Positions 30,143 to 38,909 are shown, numbered from the stretch's first letter. The stretch: DNA of 64,000 nucleotides from Mycolicibacterium senegalense (GCF_019645875.1 NZ_CP081000.1:3224001-3288000); one strand, 5' to 3'. Numbers and translations: made by a program. The notes: generated by a model from the letters alone, not told the origin.

Positions 30143-30199
30143 GAGCGTGCGCGGAATGCTGCCCTGACACGGAGTGTCCGGCAGCAGACGCGCACGCTC
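30143..30199. repeat. Triple-nested inverted repeat, probable bidirectional terminator
   Basis: Three perfect stems share one axis: GAGCGTGCGCG (30143-30153) with CGCGCACGCTC (30189-30199), TGCTGCC (30157-30163) with GGCAGCA (30180-30186), and GACAC with GTGTC around GGA. The 57-bp element folds into one long hairpin. It lies between the convergent pyrD and PEBP genes and would serve both as a factor-assisted terminator, though it lacks a T-run. The outer stem resembles intergenic palindromes I recall as dispersed in mycobacterial genomes. Confidence 0.75.
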
Positions 30200-30231
30200 G
30201 CGGTGCTGGGGGGTGTGAGCCGGAGGGGGAG

Positions 30232-30756
30232 CTACTTCTGCTCGTAGGTGCCGTGGATGACGGCGCGGGCGATCGCCTGACCGAACAGGTTGAAGCCCAG
30301 GTAGGCGGGGGTCGCTCCCTCGGGCAGCTCCAGTGACTCGACCGGCAGGGCGTGCACGGCGATGTAGTAGCGGTGCGGGCCGTGACCGGCCGGCGGGGCC
30401 GCACCGATGTAGCGCTTGAGGCTCGCATCGTTGGCCAGCGTGACCGCACCGCCGGGCAGGTCGCCGCCGTCACCCGCGCCGGCGGGCAACTCGGTGACCG
30501 AGGCGGGCAGGTCGGCCACGGCCCAGTGCCAGAAGCCCGAGGCGGTGGGCGCGTCGGGGTCGTACACGGTGACGGCGAAGCTCTTGGTCTCGTCCGGGAA
30601 GCCCGACCAGCTCAGCTGCGGCGAGGTGTCCGAACCGCCGGCGCCCATGATCCCGCTGACCTGATCGTTGGCCAGCGGCTGCCCGTCGCTGACCGATTCG
30701 GAGGTCAGGGTGAACGTCGGCAGCTTCGGCAGGTTGTCGTACGGAGATGTGCTCAT
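30232..30756 (-). CDS. YbhB/YbcL-type PEBP (Raf kinase inhibitor-like) protein
   Basis: 174 aa, ATG at 30756 with a GAGAGGGAACC ribosome region. Phosphatidylethanolamine-binding-protein fold: [38 protein letters not shown] contains the D-P-D-x-P and H-W residues of the ligand pocket, and [12 protein letters not shown] gives the second conserved motif. No signal peptide, so cytoplasmic. Orthologue by position and recall of Rv2140c (TB18.6). Ligand and role are unsettled. The M20 peptidase stop is 27 bp away in the other direction of transcription order (same strand). Confidence 0.92.
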   Translation of the reverse strand: MSTSPYDNLPKLPTFTLTSESVSDGQPLANDQVSGIMGAGGSDTSPQLSWSGFPDETKSFAVTVYDPDAPTASGFWHWAVADLPASVTELPAGAGDGGDLPGGAVTLANDASLKRYIGAAPPAGHGPHRYYIAVHALPVESLELPEGATPAYLGFNLFGQAIARAVIHGTYEQK

Positions 30757-30783
30757 GGTTCCCTCTCGTCGTGGCTCGTGCGG

Positions 30784-32127
30784 TCAGCAGTTCCGCAGAA
30801 AGTGTTCCAGAACGCGTGCGCCGAACTGCAGCGCATCCACGGGTACCCGCTCGTCGACGCCGTGGAACAACGCGGCGAAGTCCAGCTCCGGCGGCAGGCG
30901 CAGTGGCGCGAACCCGAAGCAGCGAATCCCCAACCGCTGGAACGACTTCGCATCGGTGCCGCCCGAAAGCATGTACGGCACAGTGCGGGCCTCGGGGTCC
31001 AACGCCAGGATCGCCGCATTCATCGCATCGACCAGGTCGCCGTCGAAGGTGGTCTCGTACGACGGCAGGTCGCGCTCCCAGCTGCGGGTGACGTCGGGAC
31101 CGATCAACTCGTCGACCTCGCGTTCGAAGGCCTCCTTGCGGCCGGGCAGCACCCGGCAGTCGATCACGGCTTCGGCCGACGCGGGAATGACGTTGGCCTT
31201 GTAACCGGCCTTGAGCATGGTCGGGTTGGCGGTGTCGCGCAGGGTGGCGGAGACGATGCGCGCCACACCACCGAGTTTGGCGATGGTCCCGTCCAGATCC
31301 GGCGAGTTCACGTCGAAGTCGTAGCCGGTCTCCTCGGCCACCGCGGTGAGGAACTGCTCCACGGCCGGGTTGAGCACCAGCGGGAACTGGTGGCGGCCCA
31401 GGCGGTCGACCGCACCGGCGATCGCGGTGACGGCGTTGTCGTCGTGCAGCATCGACCCGTGACCGGCCCGCCCGCGGGCGGTCAGCCGCATCCAGGACAG
31501 TCCCTTCTCGGCGGTTTCGATCAGATAGAGCCGACGCTCCCCGCCGTCCTTGCGGGGCACCGTCAGCGAGAAGCCGCCCACCTCGCCGATCGCCTCGGTG
31601 ACGCCCTCGAACAGATCGGGTCGGTTGTCCACCAACCAGTTCGCGCCATAGGTACCGCCGTGCTCCTCGTCGGAGACGAACGCGAACACCAGCTCACGCG
31701 GCGGCACGATGCCCGCGCGCTTGAAGTGCCGGGCCACCGCGATGGCCATCCCGACCATGTCCTTCATGTCGACGGCGCCGCGGCCCCACACATAGCCGTC
31801 CTTGACCGCACCGGAGAAGGGGTGCACGCTCCAGTCGGCGGGCTCAGCGGGTACCACGTCGAGGTGACCGTGGATCATCAGCGCGCCCCGGCCGGCGTCC
31901 GCACCGGGCAACCGGGCGAACACATTGCCCCGGCCCGGGGCGCCGGCCTCGACGTATTCGGTCTGGTAGCCGACCTCCTGTAGCTGCTGGGCGACCCAGT
32001 GGGCGCACTCGGCCTCACCCTTGGTGGTGGCCGGGTCACCTGTGTTGGAGGTGTCGAATCGAATGAGCGCACTGACGAGTTCGACTACCTCGTCCGCGCT
32101 GGAGGCGGGGACCGTCACAGAGTCCAT
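30784..32127 (-). CDS. M20-family metallopeptidase
   Basis: 447 aa from ATG 32127 (MDSVTVPASSADEVVELVSAL); a GTG 9 nt upstream is the alternative. The di-zinc site of M20/ArgE/DapE enzymes is present: MIHGHLDVVP (His88, Asp90), the bridging Asp120 in WGRGAVDMKDM, the general base and ligand Glu pair in VSDEEHGG and the late His in CFGFAPLR...ALFHGVDERV. The lid/dimerisation domain is about residues 190-335 (GRAGHGSMLHDDNAV). Probably hydrolyses a small peptide or N-acyl amino acid in the cytoplasm. By position Rv2141c. Confidence 0.92.
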   Translation of the reverse strand: MDSVTVPASSADEVVELVSALIRFDTSNTGDPATTKGEAECAHWVAQQLQEVGYQTEYVEAGAPGRGNVFARLPGADAGRGALMIHGHLDVVPAEPADWSVHPFSGAVKDGYVWGRGAVDMKDMVGMAIAVARHFKRAGIVPPRELVFAFVSDEEHGGTYGANWLVDNRPDLFEGVTEAIGEVGGFSLTVPRKDGGERRLYLIETAEKGLSWMRLTARGRAGHGSMLHDDNAVTAIAGAVDRLGRHQFPLVLNPAVEQFLTAVAEETGYDFDVNSPDLDGTIAKLGGVARIVSATLRDTANPTMLKAGYKANVIPASAEAVIDCRVLPGRKEAFEREVDELIGPDVTRSWERDLPSYETTFDGDLVDAMNAAILALDPEARTVPYMLSGGTDAKSFQRLGIRCFGFAPLRLPPELDFAALFHGVDERVPVDALQFGARVLEHFLRNC

Positions 32128-32182
32128 TGGTACCACCGATTCGCTCCGGGACGCCGGTTTGGGTCTTGGGCACCCAATCCGA

Positions 32183-32188
32183 TAGCCT
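32183..32188 (+). promoter_or_regulatory. Candidate -10 for tRNA-Leu
   Basis: TAGCCT (TANNNT) lies 28 bp before the tRNA 5' end, giving a short leader that RNase P would remove. No convincing -35 was identified. Confidence 0.4.
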
Positions 32189-32215
32189 TAGGCGCCCAGC
32201 CCGCAAGGCTGGCAA

Positions 32216-32301
32216 GTCCGAGTGGCGGAATGGCAGACGCGCTAGCTTGAGGTGCTAGTGCCCTATTAACGGGCGTGGGGGTTCAAGTCCCCCCTCGGAC
32301 A
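32216..32301 (+). tRNA. leuT: tRNA-Leu (anticodon GAG)
   Basis: 86 nt. The acceptor stem is GTCCGAG with CTCGGAC and discriminator A32301. The anticodon stem CTAGC/GCTAG encloses loop TTGAGGT with anticodon GAG. The long variable arm GCCC...GGGC is typical of tRNA-Leu, and GGGGGTTCAAGTCCCCC forms the T arm. CCA is not encoded. It decodes CUC (and CUU). Accessory genes begin right after it, a common pattern for tRNA-associated variable loci. Confidence 0.97.
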
Positions 32302-32311
32302 CCCGACTGAG

Positions 32312-32340
32312 GCGAGCGAAATGGACGCTCGCGTTCATTT
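32312..32340 (+). terminator. Probable terminator after tRNA-Leu
   Basis: GCGAGCG (32312-32318) pairs with CGCTCGC (32326-32332) over a 7-nt loop and is followed by GTTCATTT, a weak T-rich tail. It starts 11 bp after the tRNA 3' end. Confidence 0.55.
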
Positions 32341-32353
32341 CCGAGCCGATGGA

Positions 32354-32383
32354 GTGTGTTGAGCGGCGAAGCCGCGATCACAC
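32354..32383. terminator. Hairpin between tRNA-Leu and the hydrolase gene
   Basis: GTGTG/CACAC flank an inner GCGGC-GAA-GCCGC stem. It lies 4 bp beyond the hydrolase stop codon on the minus strand and may terminate that operon. There is no T-run. Confidence 0.45.
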
Positions 32384-32387
32384 CCGA

Positions 32388-33734
32388 TCAAGCCGGGTTC
32401 AATCTCCCGGCGGCCGCGGCAACCCAGGTCAATTCCTCGTGGAAGATGTCGCTGTGCGCGCCGGATGGCCCCTCGTCCTTTGCCACCACACTCGACGAGT
32501 CCAGGTTCAGTATCTGACCGGGCTGGAACGGGTAGCTCGCGCCCGCGTCGCCCAGGGCCTGTGTCTGGGACTGATATGCCCCGTGTGAGCCCATGGCCCG
32601 CCAGCGGAACAACGGATCCTCGACTGCTGCCGCGTCATCGCCGGCCGCGGCCGAGGCCAGCGGATAGAACGTTCCGAGCGCCCGGTCATGGCTGGAGAAA
32701 CAGACGGTCAGCGGCCCGTCGATGCGGTTGAGCAGCCCCGTCAGCTCACCTGCGCCCTTCCGGAACGGCAGCCGCTCGGTGAAGGTGAACCGGGAGTACG
32801 CGCCCTGCAGCAGGGTCACCGCCTTCACCGGTGAGGGCTGGACATCGCTGATCCCCGCGATCGCATAGGACACCACCCTGGCCCCGAAACTGTGGCCGAC
32901 CAGGTGGATCCGCAAATCGGGGAAGTCCGCGTGAAGCTGATCGATCACCGGCCCCAGCCCGCGCCGCCCCACCACTCCGGCGCGGTTCTTCATCTTCCAG
33001 TAGCTGAGTTGGCGCAGTGCCTCCTTGGCGCCGTGCCAGAGCCGCCCGGCGATATCGCTCAGACCCGCCGCTCCCCCGTCGGTGTCGTCGAATCGCACTC
33101 CGGCGGAAGACAACTCATCGGCGAAGGTGGTGAACAGCTTCTCCGGGTCCTGGTCGGGCGCGAGCATCCCGGGCCCGGCATCGGGGGCGTCGGCTTCACC
33201 GTCGTTGAACCCGGTCTGAGTGGCCGCGCTGAATTCACGCAACGCATCGAGCAACTCCGGGAGGCGATCGGTGTTCGGTGGGGCGGCCAGTAGGCCGGCG
33301 ACCCGGTCCAGCTGCTCCTTGCCGTGCGGAAACATGTCCTTGAGCTCGGCGAGTTGGGCTGGGTCGATGGTGGCCGGCCCGGCGGGCACAGGGGCCGCCT
33401 CGTCACCCAGCGCCGCCGCACCGCCGCCATCGTGCGCCGCCGGTGCGGAGAAATCCGGGATGGGCTCGTCGCGCCAGAGCTGCGACGGCCACCGCACGCC
33501 GACGAAGCCGACTGCGCGAGCCGGGTCGAGCTGCGGTGCCAGTAGCCCGAACCACCGGCCGTACAGACTCGTCGCGGCCGCTTCGTCGTTGTTCCAGCCA
33601 TGGGAGAACATGACCAGATCGGTCAACCCCGCCGCACCGATCCGATCCTTGAGGTCCGCCAGCACCACTGGGTCGGGATCGCCATCGGCATCGAATACCA
33701 GGCGCCAGGTCCGCTCTGCCACATTGTCGGTCAT
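32388..33734 (-). CDS. Alpha/beta-hydrolase-like protein with nucleophile elbow
   Basis: 448 aa from ATG 33734 (MTDNVAERTWRLVFDADGD) with AAAGGGAA upstream. The nucleophile elbow is LVGHSFGARVVSYA with Ser282. Early on, LVMFSHGWNNDEAAA provides the oxyanion-loop H-G motif. Between them sits a long, Ala/Pro/Asp-rich insertion (about residues 85-225) that may be a lid or regulatory region. Candidate acid and His are in CFSSHDRALG and GAHSDIFHEE. No signal peptide or membrane segment is present, so a cytoplasmic esterase/lipase-like enzyme is likely; the substrate is unknown. It lies 16 bp after the S8 protease gene, in one operon. I recall no M. tuberculosis counterpart at this locus. Confidence 0.78.
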   Translation of the reverse strand: MTDNVAERTWRLVFDADGDPDPVVLADLKDRIGAAGLTDLVMFSHGWNNDEAAATSLYGRWFGLLAPQLDPARAVGFVGVRWPSQLWRDEPIPDFSAPAAHDGGGAAALGDEAAPVPAGPATIDPAQLAELKDMFPHGKEQLDRVAGLLAAPPNTDRLPELLDALREFSAATQTGFNDGEADAPDAGPGMLAPDQDPEKLFTTFADELSSAGVRFDDTDGGAAGLSDIAGRLWHGAKEALRQLSYWKMKNRAGVVGRRGLGPVIDQLHADFPDLRIHLVGHSFGARVVSYAIAGISDVQPSPVKAVTLLQGAYSRFTFTERLPFRKGAGELTGLLNRIDGPLTVCFSSHDRALGTFYPLASAAAGDDAAAVEDPLFRWRAMGSHGAYQSQTQALGDAGASYPFQPGQILNLDSSSVVAKDEGPSGAHSDIFHEELTWVAAAAGRLNPA

Positions 33735-33750
33735 CGAATTCCCTTTCACG

Positions 33751-35586
33751 TCATACTGATTGCAGGGCGCGCAGGAGATCCAGCAGGCCACTGCCCTGGA
33801 ATGCCGGGTCCCGGTTCAACGAGGTCGCCGATTCGACGAAGATGCGCTTGATCGCCTCCGGTTCGCTGACGAACTCGCGCTGAACCGAGAGGAATGCGGC
33901 TATCGCGCCGGATACGTGCGGAGCCGCCATGCTGGTTCCGCTCTCCTCGACGTAGACCGGCACGTCGTCGGCCACGGTGATCTGATTGGTGACCTTGTCC
34001 CGGCGACTTCCGGCCGCGGCCGAGGTGATGCGTTCCCCGGGTGCCACCAGGTCCGGTTTCCGCCGCCCGTCCCCGGTGGGGCCACGCGAGGAAAAGTACG
34101 AGACGCCGAAGGTGTGCGGCGAGCTCCGGTGCGTGGAGCCGACGGTGATCGCGCTCTCGGTGTTTCCCGGATCGTTGATCGTCATGTCGGCGGTGAACTT
34201 GACCGAGTCCTTGCCGAAGGCCGTGTTCAGTGACACGTAACCGGAATTGCCCGCGGCCACGACCACCACCACACCTGAGCGCACGGTCTTGTCGACCTCG
34301 ATGCACATCGGGCTCTGCCCACACGCGTACCACTCGGCGTCGAACTCGTAGCCGAGGCTGAGGTTCACGCCGTGAATCCGGGGCACCCGCTCACTTCCGG
34401 CGTTGAGCTTCCGAACGTAGGCCAGGGCCTGCATCACCCGACTCACCCGGGAGGCCTCATCCCCACGGCCGAGCACCTTGAGGCTGACCAGCTTGGCCTT
34501 CGGCGCCATACCCGCCAGCCGCGACGGGTCTGCCACGGTGCGCGGCGCGGTGATCGGATCGCCCCCGTGCTCAGGATCATTGAGTCGCTTCTCGACCACC
34601 ACCACGTCTTCGGGTTTGCGGTCCACCAATCCTCCGGCGATGATCCCGGCCACGTGCGTGCCGTGCCCGTCGGTGTCGGTCAGCGGGGCGTTGCCTCCGG
34701 TGAAGTCGCAATGCAGGTCGACCACCGCCGGATCGCTCAGGTTCTGATACGCCGCGAAGTGCGCGTGCTTCTCGTCGATGCCGGAATCGACTACGGCCCA
34801 GACGATTCCCTCGCCGAAGCTGTCGAACGACCGCTGCGCGGCGATGGCCTTGATGGTGGTCGAGGAAGCGTCGATCTGGGGGTGTACCTCGAAATCGGGC
34901 CAGATCCGGTAGACCGCCCGCTCGGTCCAGGACTGCGGGACCGCATCCGCGGAAACCAGGGACTTGATCTGGTCGGACGTCAGCTCGCCGGCCATGAACT
35001 GATCGGCCAGCGCCACGGGCGTCTGGGCCCCACCGACCAGCTCCCACAGCCGCGCCACGCGCTCGATCGCGGCGGCCACCGATGGCTGGAAGGTCAGGTT
35101 GAGCTCGATCATGATCGGTATGCGACCCTCGCTGCCTTCCCGCGCCATCGCGGTGCGCAGCGGCGGTGTCACGACGCCGGCGAGCACCGGATCGCGTTTG
35201 GGCGGTTCGGTGGTGCCGTCCTCCGGCGCCGCCGCGCATTCGCCCGCCGCAGCGGCAGCCCGCGCCCGAGGCTGAGTCGCCACCTCGGTCCGGACTCGCG
35301 CGTCCGCGACGGCTTGGCGTCCTGCCGCGGTCAACCGCACCGTGTCGCTCTTGGCCGTCTTCGGCGCGATCAGCCTGCGCCGGCGAAGTGTCGCGACGGC
35401 ATCGTGAACCCGGTTGTGCCAGTAGGGGTTGGCATTCTCGTACTGCCGGTCACGCTCGGTGAACTGCGAAGCGAACCTGGCCGCGACGGCCTCGGCCAGC
35501 GACGTCATGTCGGTGACCGAGCCGCCCTGGCGGTCTCCCAGCACAGCCAGTACCCGATCTGCCCAGACATCCCCAGTTGAACTCAC
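33751..35586 (-). CDS. Subtilisin-like (S8) serine protease with N-terminal winged-helix-like region
   Basis: 611 aa from GTG 35586 (VSSTGDVWADRV), chosen for GAGGAG at good spacing. Catalytic triad: Asp267 (AVVDSGI), His308 (DGHGTHVAG) and Ser552 (SGTSMAAPH); oxyanion Asn447 (AAGNSG). There is no signal peptide or C-terminal anchor, so unlike the mycosins it should be intracellular. Residues about 5-95 (NANPYWHNRVHDAVATLRRR, then VRLTAAGRQAV) resemble the winged-helix Mrr-N-type DNA-binding domain; 155-245 (IPIMIELNLTFQPSVAAAIE) look like an I9-type prodomain. The linker 100-135 is Ala/Pro rich. It probably cleaves a specific protein; the cotranscribed alpha/beta hydrolase is an obvious candidate partner. 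Confidence 0.88.
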   Translation of the reverse strand: MSSTGDVWADRVLAVLGDRQGGSVTDMTSLAEAVAARFASQFTERDRQYENANPYWHNRVHDAVATLRRRRLIAPKTAKSDTVRLTAAGRQAVADARVRTEVATQPRARAAAAAGECAAAPEDGTTEPPKRDPVLAGVVTPPLRTAMAREGSEGRIPIMIELNLTFQPSVAAAIERVARLWELVGGAQTPVALADQFMAGELTSDQIKSLVSADAVPQSWTERAVYRIWPDFEVHPQIDASSTTIKAIAAQRSFDSFGEGIVWAVVDSGIDEKHAHFAAYQNLSDPAVVDLHCDFTGGNAPLTDTDGHGTHVAGIIAGGLVDRKPEDVVVVEKRLNDPEHGGDPITAPRTVADPSRLAGMAPKAKLVSLKVLGRGDEASRVSRVMQALAYVRKLNAGSERVPRIHGVNLSLGYEFDAEWYACGQSPMCIEVDKTVRSGVVVVVAAGNSGYVSLNTAFGKDSVKFTADMTINDPGNTESAITVGSTHRSSPHTFGVSYFSSRGPTGDGRRKPDLVAPGERITSAAAGSRRDKVTNQITVADDVPVYVEESGTSMAAPHVSGAIAAFLSVQREFVSEPEAIKRIFVESATSLNRDPAFQGSGLLDLLRALQSV

Positions 35587-35800
35587 CGCGCTCCTCGGCA
35601 CACTCCGCCACCCCAGGTTTTCCTGCGTCGATCGATGGTCGCTCAGAAGAGCCGGATGTACACGCGTATTCGACTACTCGAAACCCGACGAGGCCGCACA
35701 TTCCGGATCGGGTAGCGCACTACTCATGTCATTTTCGCCCCGCTGCACAACAATCGTTTCCGGTAGGCGGCACCGCATTCTCCCCGGAGGGAAACAACGG

Positions 35801-37663
35801 ATGGTGACCACGGCGCGACAGGCTCCAGCGATCATCGCCACGGCCTGGTCGCGGTCCCGGTCGGTGACGGTCACGCTGGGGGCCCGGTTCGCCCAGTGGG
35901 TCGACCAAGCGGTGGGCTGGCCACGCCTTCCCAAGATCATCGGCCTCGCGGTACTGGCCGGGCTTCGCCACCAGCTGCGCACGTCGAATCTGTATGCCGC
36001 CGAACCTGCCCCGGTAACCCCGGTCGGGCCGGTCGATATCGGCAACTATCTGGGTGCCCGGACGCGGGACGGTTCCTACAACGACCTGGCTGACCCGACG
36101 ATGGGTGCGGTGGGTTGCCGCTTCGGCCGCAATGTCCCACCCGAACACTCATACCCGGAATCCGCCCAGCGGCTGCTCGATCCGAATCCACGGCTGATCA
36201 GCCGTACCCTGCTGACCCGCGATACTTTTCAGCCCGCGACGACACTCAATCTGCTGGCCGCGGCCTGGATTCAGTTCGAGGTGCACGACTGGTTCGCCCA
36301 CGGCTCGGTGCCGTCCCGGCCCTGGGTGGTGCCGCTTCGCGACGACGACCCGTGGCCCCAGCGCCCGATGCGGGTCGAGCGCACCCCGCCGGATCCCCGC
36401 CCCGGCCGGGCCGGCCCGCCCAGCTACGTCACACAGGAGTCGCACTGGTGGGATGCGTCCCAGATCTACGGGACCACACCGGCATTCGCCACCGCACTGC
36501 GCGCCCCCGAGCACGGCAAGCTGCGCATCGACGACGCGGGGCTGCCGCCTCCGGAGGTCGAGGCGACCGCGGACCTGTCCGGCACGGCCGGAAATTTCTG
36601 GCTGGGTCTGGCCCTGCTGCACTCACTGTTCATGCGCGAGCACAACGCGATCTGCGACCACCTGGCCGGAGAATATCCCTACTTGACCGGCCAGCAGCTC
36701 TACGACAAGGCCCGCCTGGTCAATTCCGCGCTGATGGCCAAGATCCACACCGTGGACTGGACACCGGCGATCATCGCGCACCCCACGACGGTTACGGCCA
36801 TGCGCGTCAACTGGTTCGGGCTCCTCGGCGAGCGCCTGGGCCCCCGGCTTCGGCAGCGCTTCGGCCGGATCAGTACCAGCCCCCTGCTGCACGGCATCCC
36901 CGGCTCACCGACCACACACCACGGTGTGCCGTACTCGTTGACCGAGGAGTTCGTCGCCGTATACCGGATGCACCCGCTCATCCCCGACGAGTTCACCTTC
37001 CGCTCACTGGCCGACGACCACGTCACCGCCCAGCACGAGCTTCCTGAGCTGTCGGTGCTCAACGTGCGCGCCAGGCTGGCAGAAAGCCCGATGGCAGACC
37101 TGTTCTACTCCTTCGGTCGGGCTCACCCCGGCGCGCTGTCGCTGCACAACTTCCCGCGACATTTGCAGCACATGCACCGCGTCGACGGTACCCTGATCGA
37201 CCTGGCGACCATCGACCTGATCCGCTCTCGGGAGCGAGGTGTGCCGCGCTACAACCAATTCCGGGAATTGTTCCGGCTCAAGCCGGTCAAGACGTTCGAG
37301 GAGCTGACCGGCGAGACGGTGCTGGCGGCCGAACTTCGTGAGATTTACGACGACGACATAGACCTCGTCGACCTGATGATCGGCCTCTACGCCGAACCCA
37401 AACCGCCCGGATTCGGATTCAGCGACACCGCGTTTCGGGTGTTCATCCTGATGGCGACCCGCAGGCTGGAGAGTGACCGCTTCTTCACCGCCGACTTCCG
37501 GGAGGAGACGTACACCGTTGCCGGCATGAAGTGGGTGCGCGACAACGACATGCGATCGGTACTGCTACGGCACTTTCCCCGACTGTCCCCGGCCCTGACC
37601 GGGGTGGCCAACCCCTTCGCTCCATGGAACCCGGTGTCCCCCACCAGAAAGGCATCCGTATGA
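35801..37663 (+). CDS. Haem peroxidase/alpha-dioxygenase-like (PIOX type)
   Basis: 620 aa, ATG at 35801 with CGGAGGGAA upstream, divergent from the protease gene. It belongs to the animal-type haem peroxidase superfamily, nearest to pathogen-inducible oxygenases and fatty-acid alpha-dioxygenases. The distal His162 is in WIQFEVHDWFAHG and the proximal His391 in YRMHPLIPDEF. HWWDASQIYG and LMAKIHTVDWTPAIIAHPT are family hallmarks. The N-terminal about 50 residues include a hydrophobic stretch but no clear signal sequence. Such enzymes add O2 to fatty acids, giving hydroperoxides, or act as peroxidases. Coupled by ATGA overlap to the catalase-like gene. Confidence 0.86.
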   Translation: MVTTARQAPAIIATAWSRSRSVTVTLGARFAQWVDQAVGWPRLPKIIGLAVLAGLRHQLRTSNLYAAEPAPVTPVGPVDIGNYLGARTRDGSYNDLADPTMGAVGCRFGRNVPPEHSYPESAQRLLDPNPRLISRTLLTRDTFQPATTLNLLAAAWIQFEVHDWFAHGSVPSRPWVVPLRDDDPWPQRPMRVERTPPDPRPGRAGPPSYVTQESHWWDASQIYGTTPAFATALRAPEHGKLRIDDAGLPPPEVEATADLSGTAGNFWLGLALLHSLFMREHNAICDHLAGEYPYLTGQQLYDKARLVNSALMAKIHTVDWTPAIIAHPTTVTAMRVNWFGLLGERLGPRLRQRFGRISTSPLLHGIPGSPTTHHGVPYSLTEEFVAVYRMHPLIPDEFTFRSLADDHVTAQHELPELSVLNVRARLAESPMADLFYSFGRAHPGALSLHNFPRHLQHMHRVDGTLIDLATIDLIRSRERGVPRYNQFRELFRLKPVKTFEELTGETVLAAELREIYDDDIDLVDLMIGLYAEPKPPGFGFSDTAFRVFILMATRRLESDRFFTADFREETYTVAGMKWVRDNDMRSVLLRHFPRLSPALTGVANPFAPWNPVSPTRKASV

Positions 37664-38787
37664 CCGCAGCCATGACCTCCGCCGATGTACGTCGCGTGGC
37701 CGAAAGCCTCAATCCGGTCCGCTACCGCGACGATCTCGAACAACCGAAGGCCAGTGAAGCCAAGGACATAGAGAAGATCGTCAAAGCACTGCGCAAGAAC
37801 AACGAACGTGCCTACAAGAAGTTCAAGCACGGCCTGCGCGATGCACACGCCAAGAGCCATGCCATCTTGCGCGGCGAGCTCATCGTCAACCCGGACCTAC
37901 CCGAGGTGCTGGCCCAGGGAATGTTCGCCGAAGCACGCAGCTTCCCGGTGATCGCCCGCATCTCGACCACCTCCGGCGTACTGCGCAGCGACCGGAACCG
38001 CGGAGTACGCGGACTCGGCATCAAGGCCATCGGCGTGCACGGCGCCCGGGCCATGACGGACCCGGGCGACGAATCCAACGTGACGCAGGACTTCGTCCTG
38101 GTCACCCACGAAGAATTCCTGTTCGCCGACGCCCACGCGTACCGCACCCTCGGCATGCTCAGCGCCACCCTGCTGGCCAGGTTGTCCGACAGCGCATTGT
38201 GGGTAGGCAGCGAGCTGCTCGGCGCGCTCAAGAAGATCGGTCTGCCGATACCGCCGAATCTGGCGGTGTTCGTCGCCCCCAACCGCCCCATCCTGGGCGA
38301 GACGTTCTTCTCCTCCGCCCCGATCCGCTATGGCGATCATGTGGCCCGGTTCAAGTACGAACCCACCTCACCAGAGGTGAAAGCACTCGCCGATCAGACC
38401 CTTCCGCGCAATCCCGGGCAGGACGAGCACCGCGATCTCATCATGGAGTTCTTCGGAAAGCATTCCGCGGAATACACATTCAGCGTCCAACTGTGCCTCG
38501 ACGAGCAGACCATGCCGATCGAGGATGCCACGAAACCCTGGAAGTCGCCCTATCTGCCGGTAGCCAAAGTCGTTTTCCCCCAGCAGAACCCGTACAGCGC
38601 CCTGCGCCGCGCATACGGCGACGATGTGTTGTCCTTCAACTCGTGGCGCGGCCTGCAAGCCCACCGCCCGCTGGGGTCCATCAACCGGCTGAAGCTCAAG
38701 GTGTACGAAGCGTCGAGCGACTTCCGGCACCAGGTGAACCGAATCGAGCGGCGCGAGCCCGCCGATATCTCCGAACTTCCGGATTGA
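37660..38787 (+). CDS. Catalase-like haem protein
   Basis: 375 aa, ATG at 37660 overlapping the peroxidase stop by 4 nt. The catalase core is visible: distal His63 in DAHAKSHAILRGELIV, and FPVIARISTTSGVLRSDRNRGVRGLGIKAIG, matching the catalase strand with V-R-G and the haem-contact Arg. SFNSWRGLQAHRPLGSINRLKLKVYE is typical of the small catalase-family-protein group. The R-x-F-x-Y proximal tyrosine helix of true catalases is not evident, and the protein is shorter, as in catalase-related allene oxide synthases and hydroperoxide-converting enzymes. It may convert the hydroperoxide formed by its partner rather than H2O2. No signal peptide. Confidence 0.83.
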   Translation: MTAAMTSADVRRVAESLNPVRYRDDLEQPKASEAKDIEKIVKALRKNNERAYKKFKHGLRDAHAKSHAILRGELIVNPDLPEVLAQGMFAEARSFPVIARISTTSGVLRSDRNRGVRGLGIKAIGVHGARAMTDPGDESNVTQDFVLVTHEEFLFADAHAYRTLGMLSATLLARLSDSALWVGSELLGALKKIGLPIPPNLAVFVAPNRPILGETFFSSAPIRYGDHVARFKYEPTSPEVKALADQTLPRNPGQDEHRDLIMEFFGKHSAEYTFSVQLCLDEQTMPIEDATKPWKSPYLPVAKVVFPQQNPYSALRRAYGDDVLSFNSWRGLQAHRPLGSINRLKLKVYEASSDFRHQVNRIERREPADISELPD

Positions 38788-38895
38788 CGCCAGCGGACAG
38801 GGAAATACTTGCAATGGGAAGAACATTCGCCGCCACCGCCGACAAACACCGCCCCGTCGGCGCCTTGTTCGGCAGCGTTGGCGGCCCCATGCCCC

Positions 38896-38901
38896 TAGAC
38901 T
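38896..38901 (+). promoter_or_regulatory. Candidate -10 for the LuxR-type gene, leaderless
   Basis: TAGACT ends 8 nt before the ATG at 38910. This supports an independent promoter after the catalase-like gene and a start at 38910 rather than 38814 or 38889. Confidence 0.45.
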
Positions 38902-38909
38902 CAGGATTC

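Noticed and set aside
38199..38909. LuxR-type regulator starting inside the catalase-like gene
   Set aside because: The frame is only open there; a -10 element and a normal family start support 38910.
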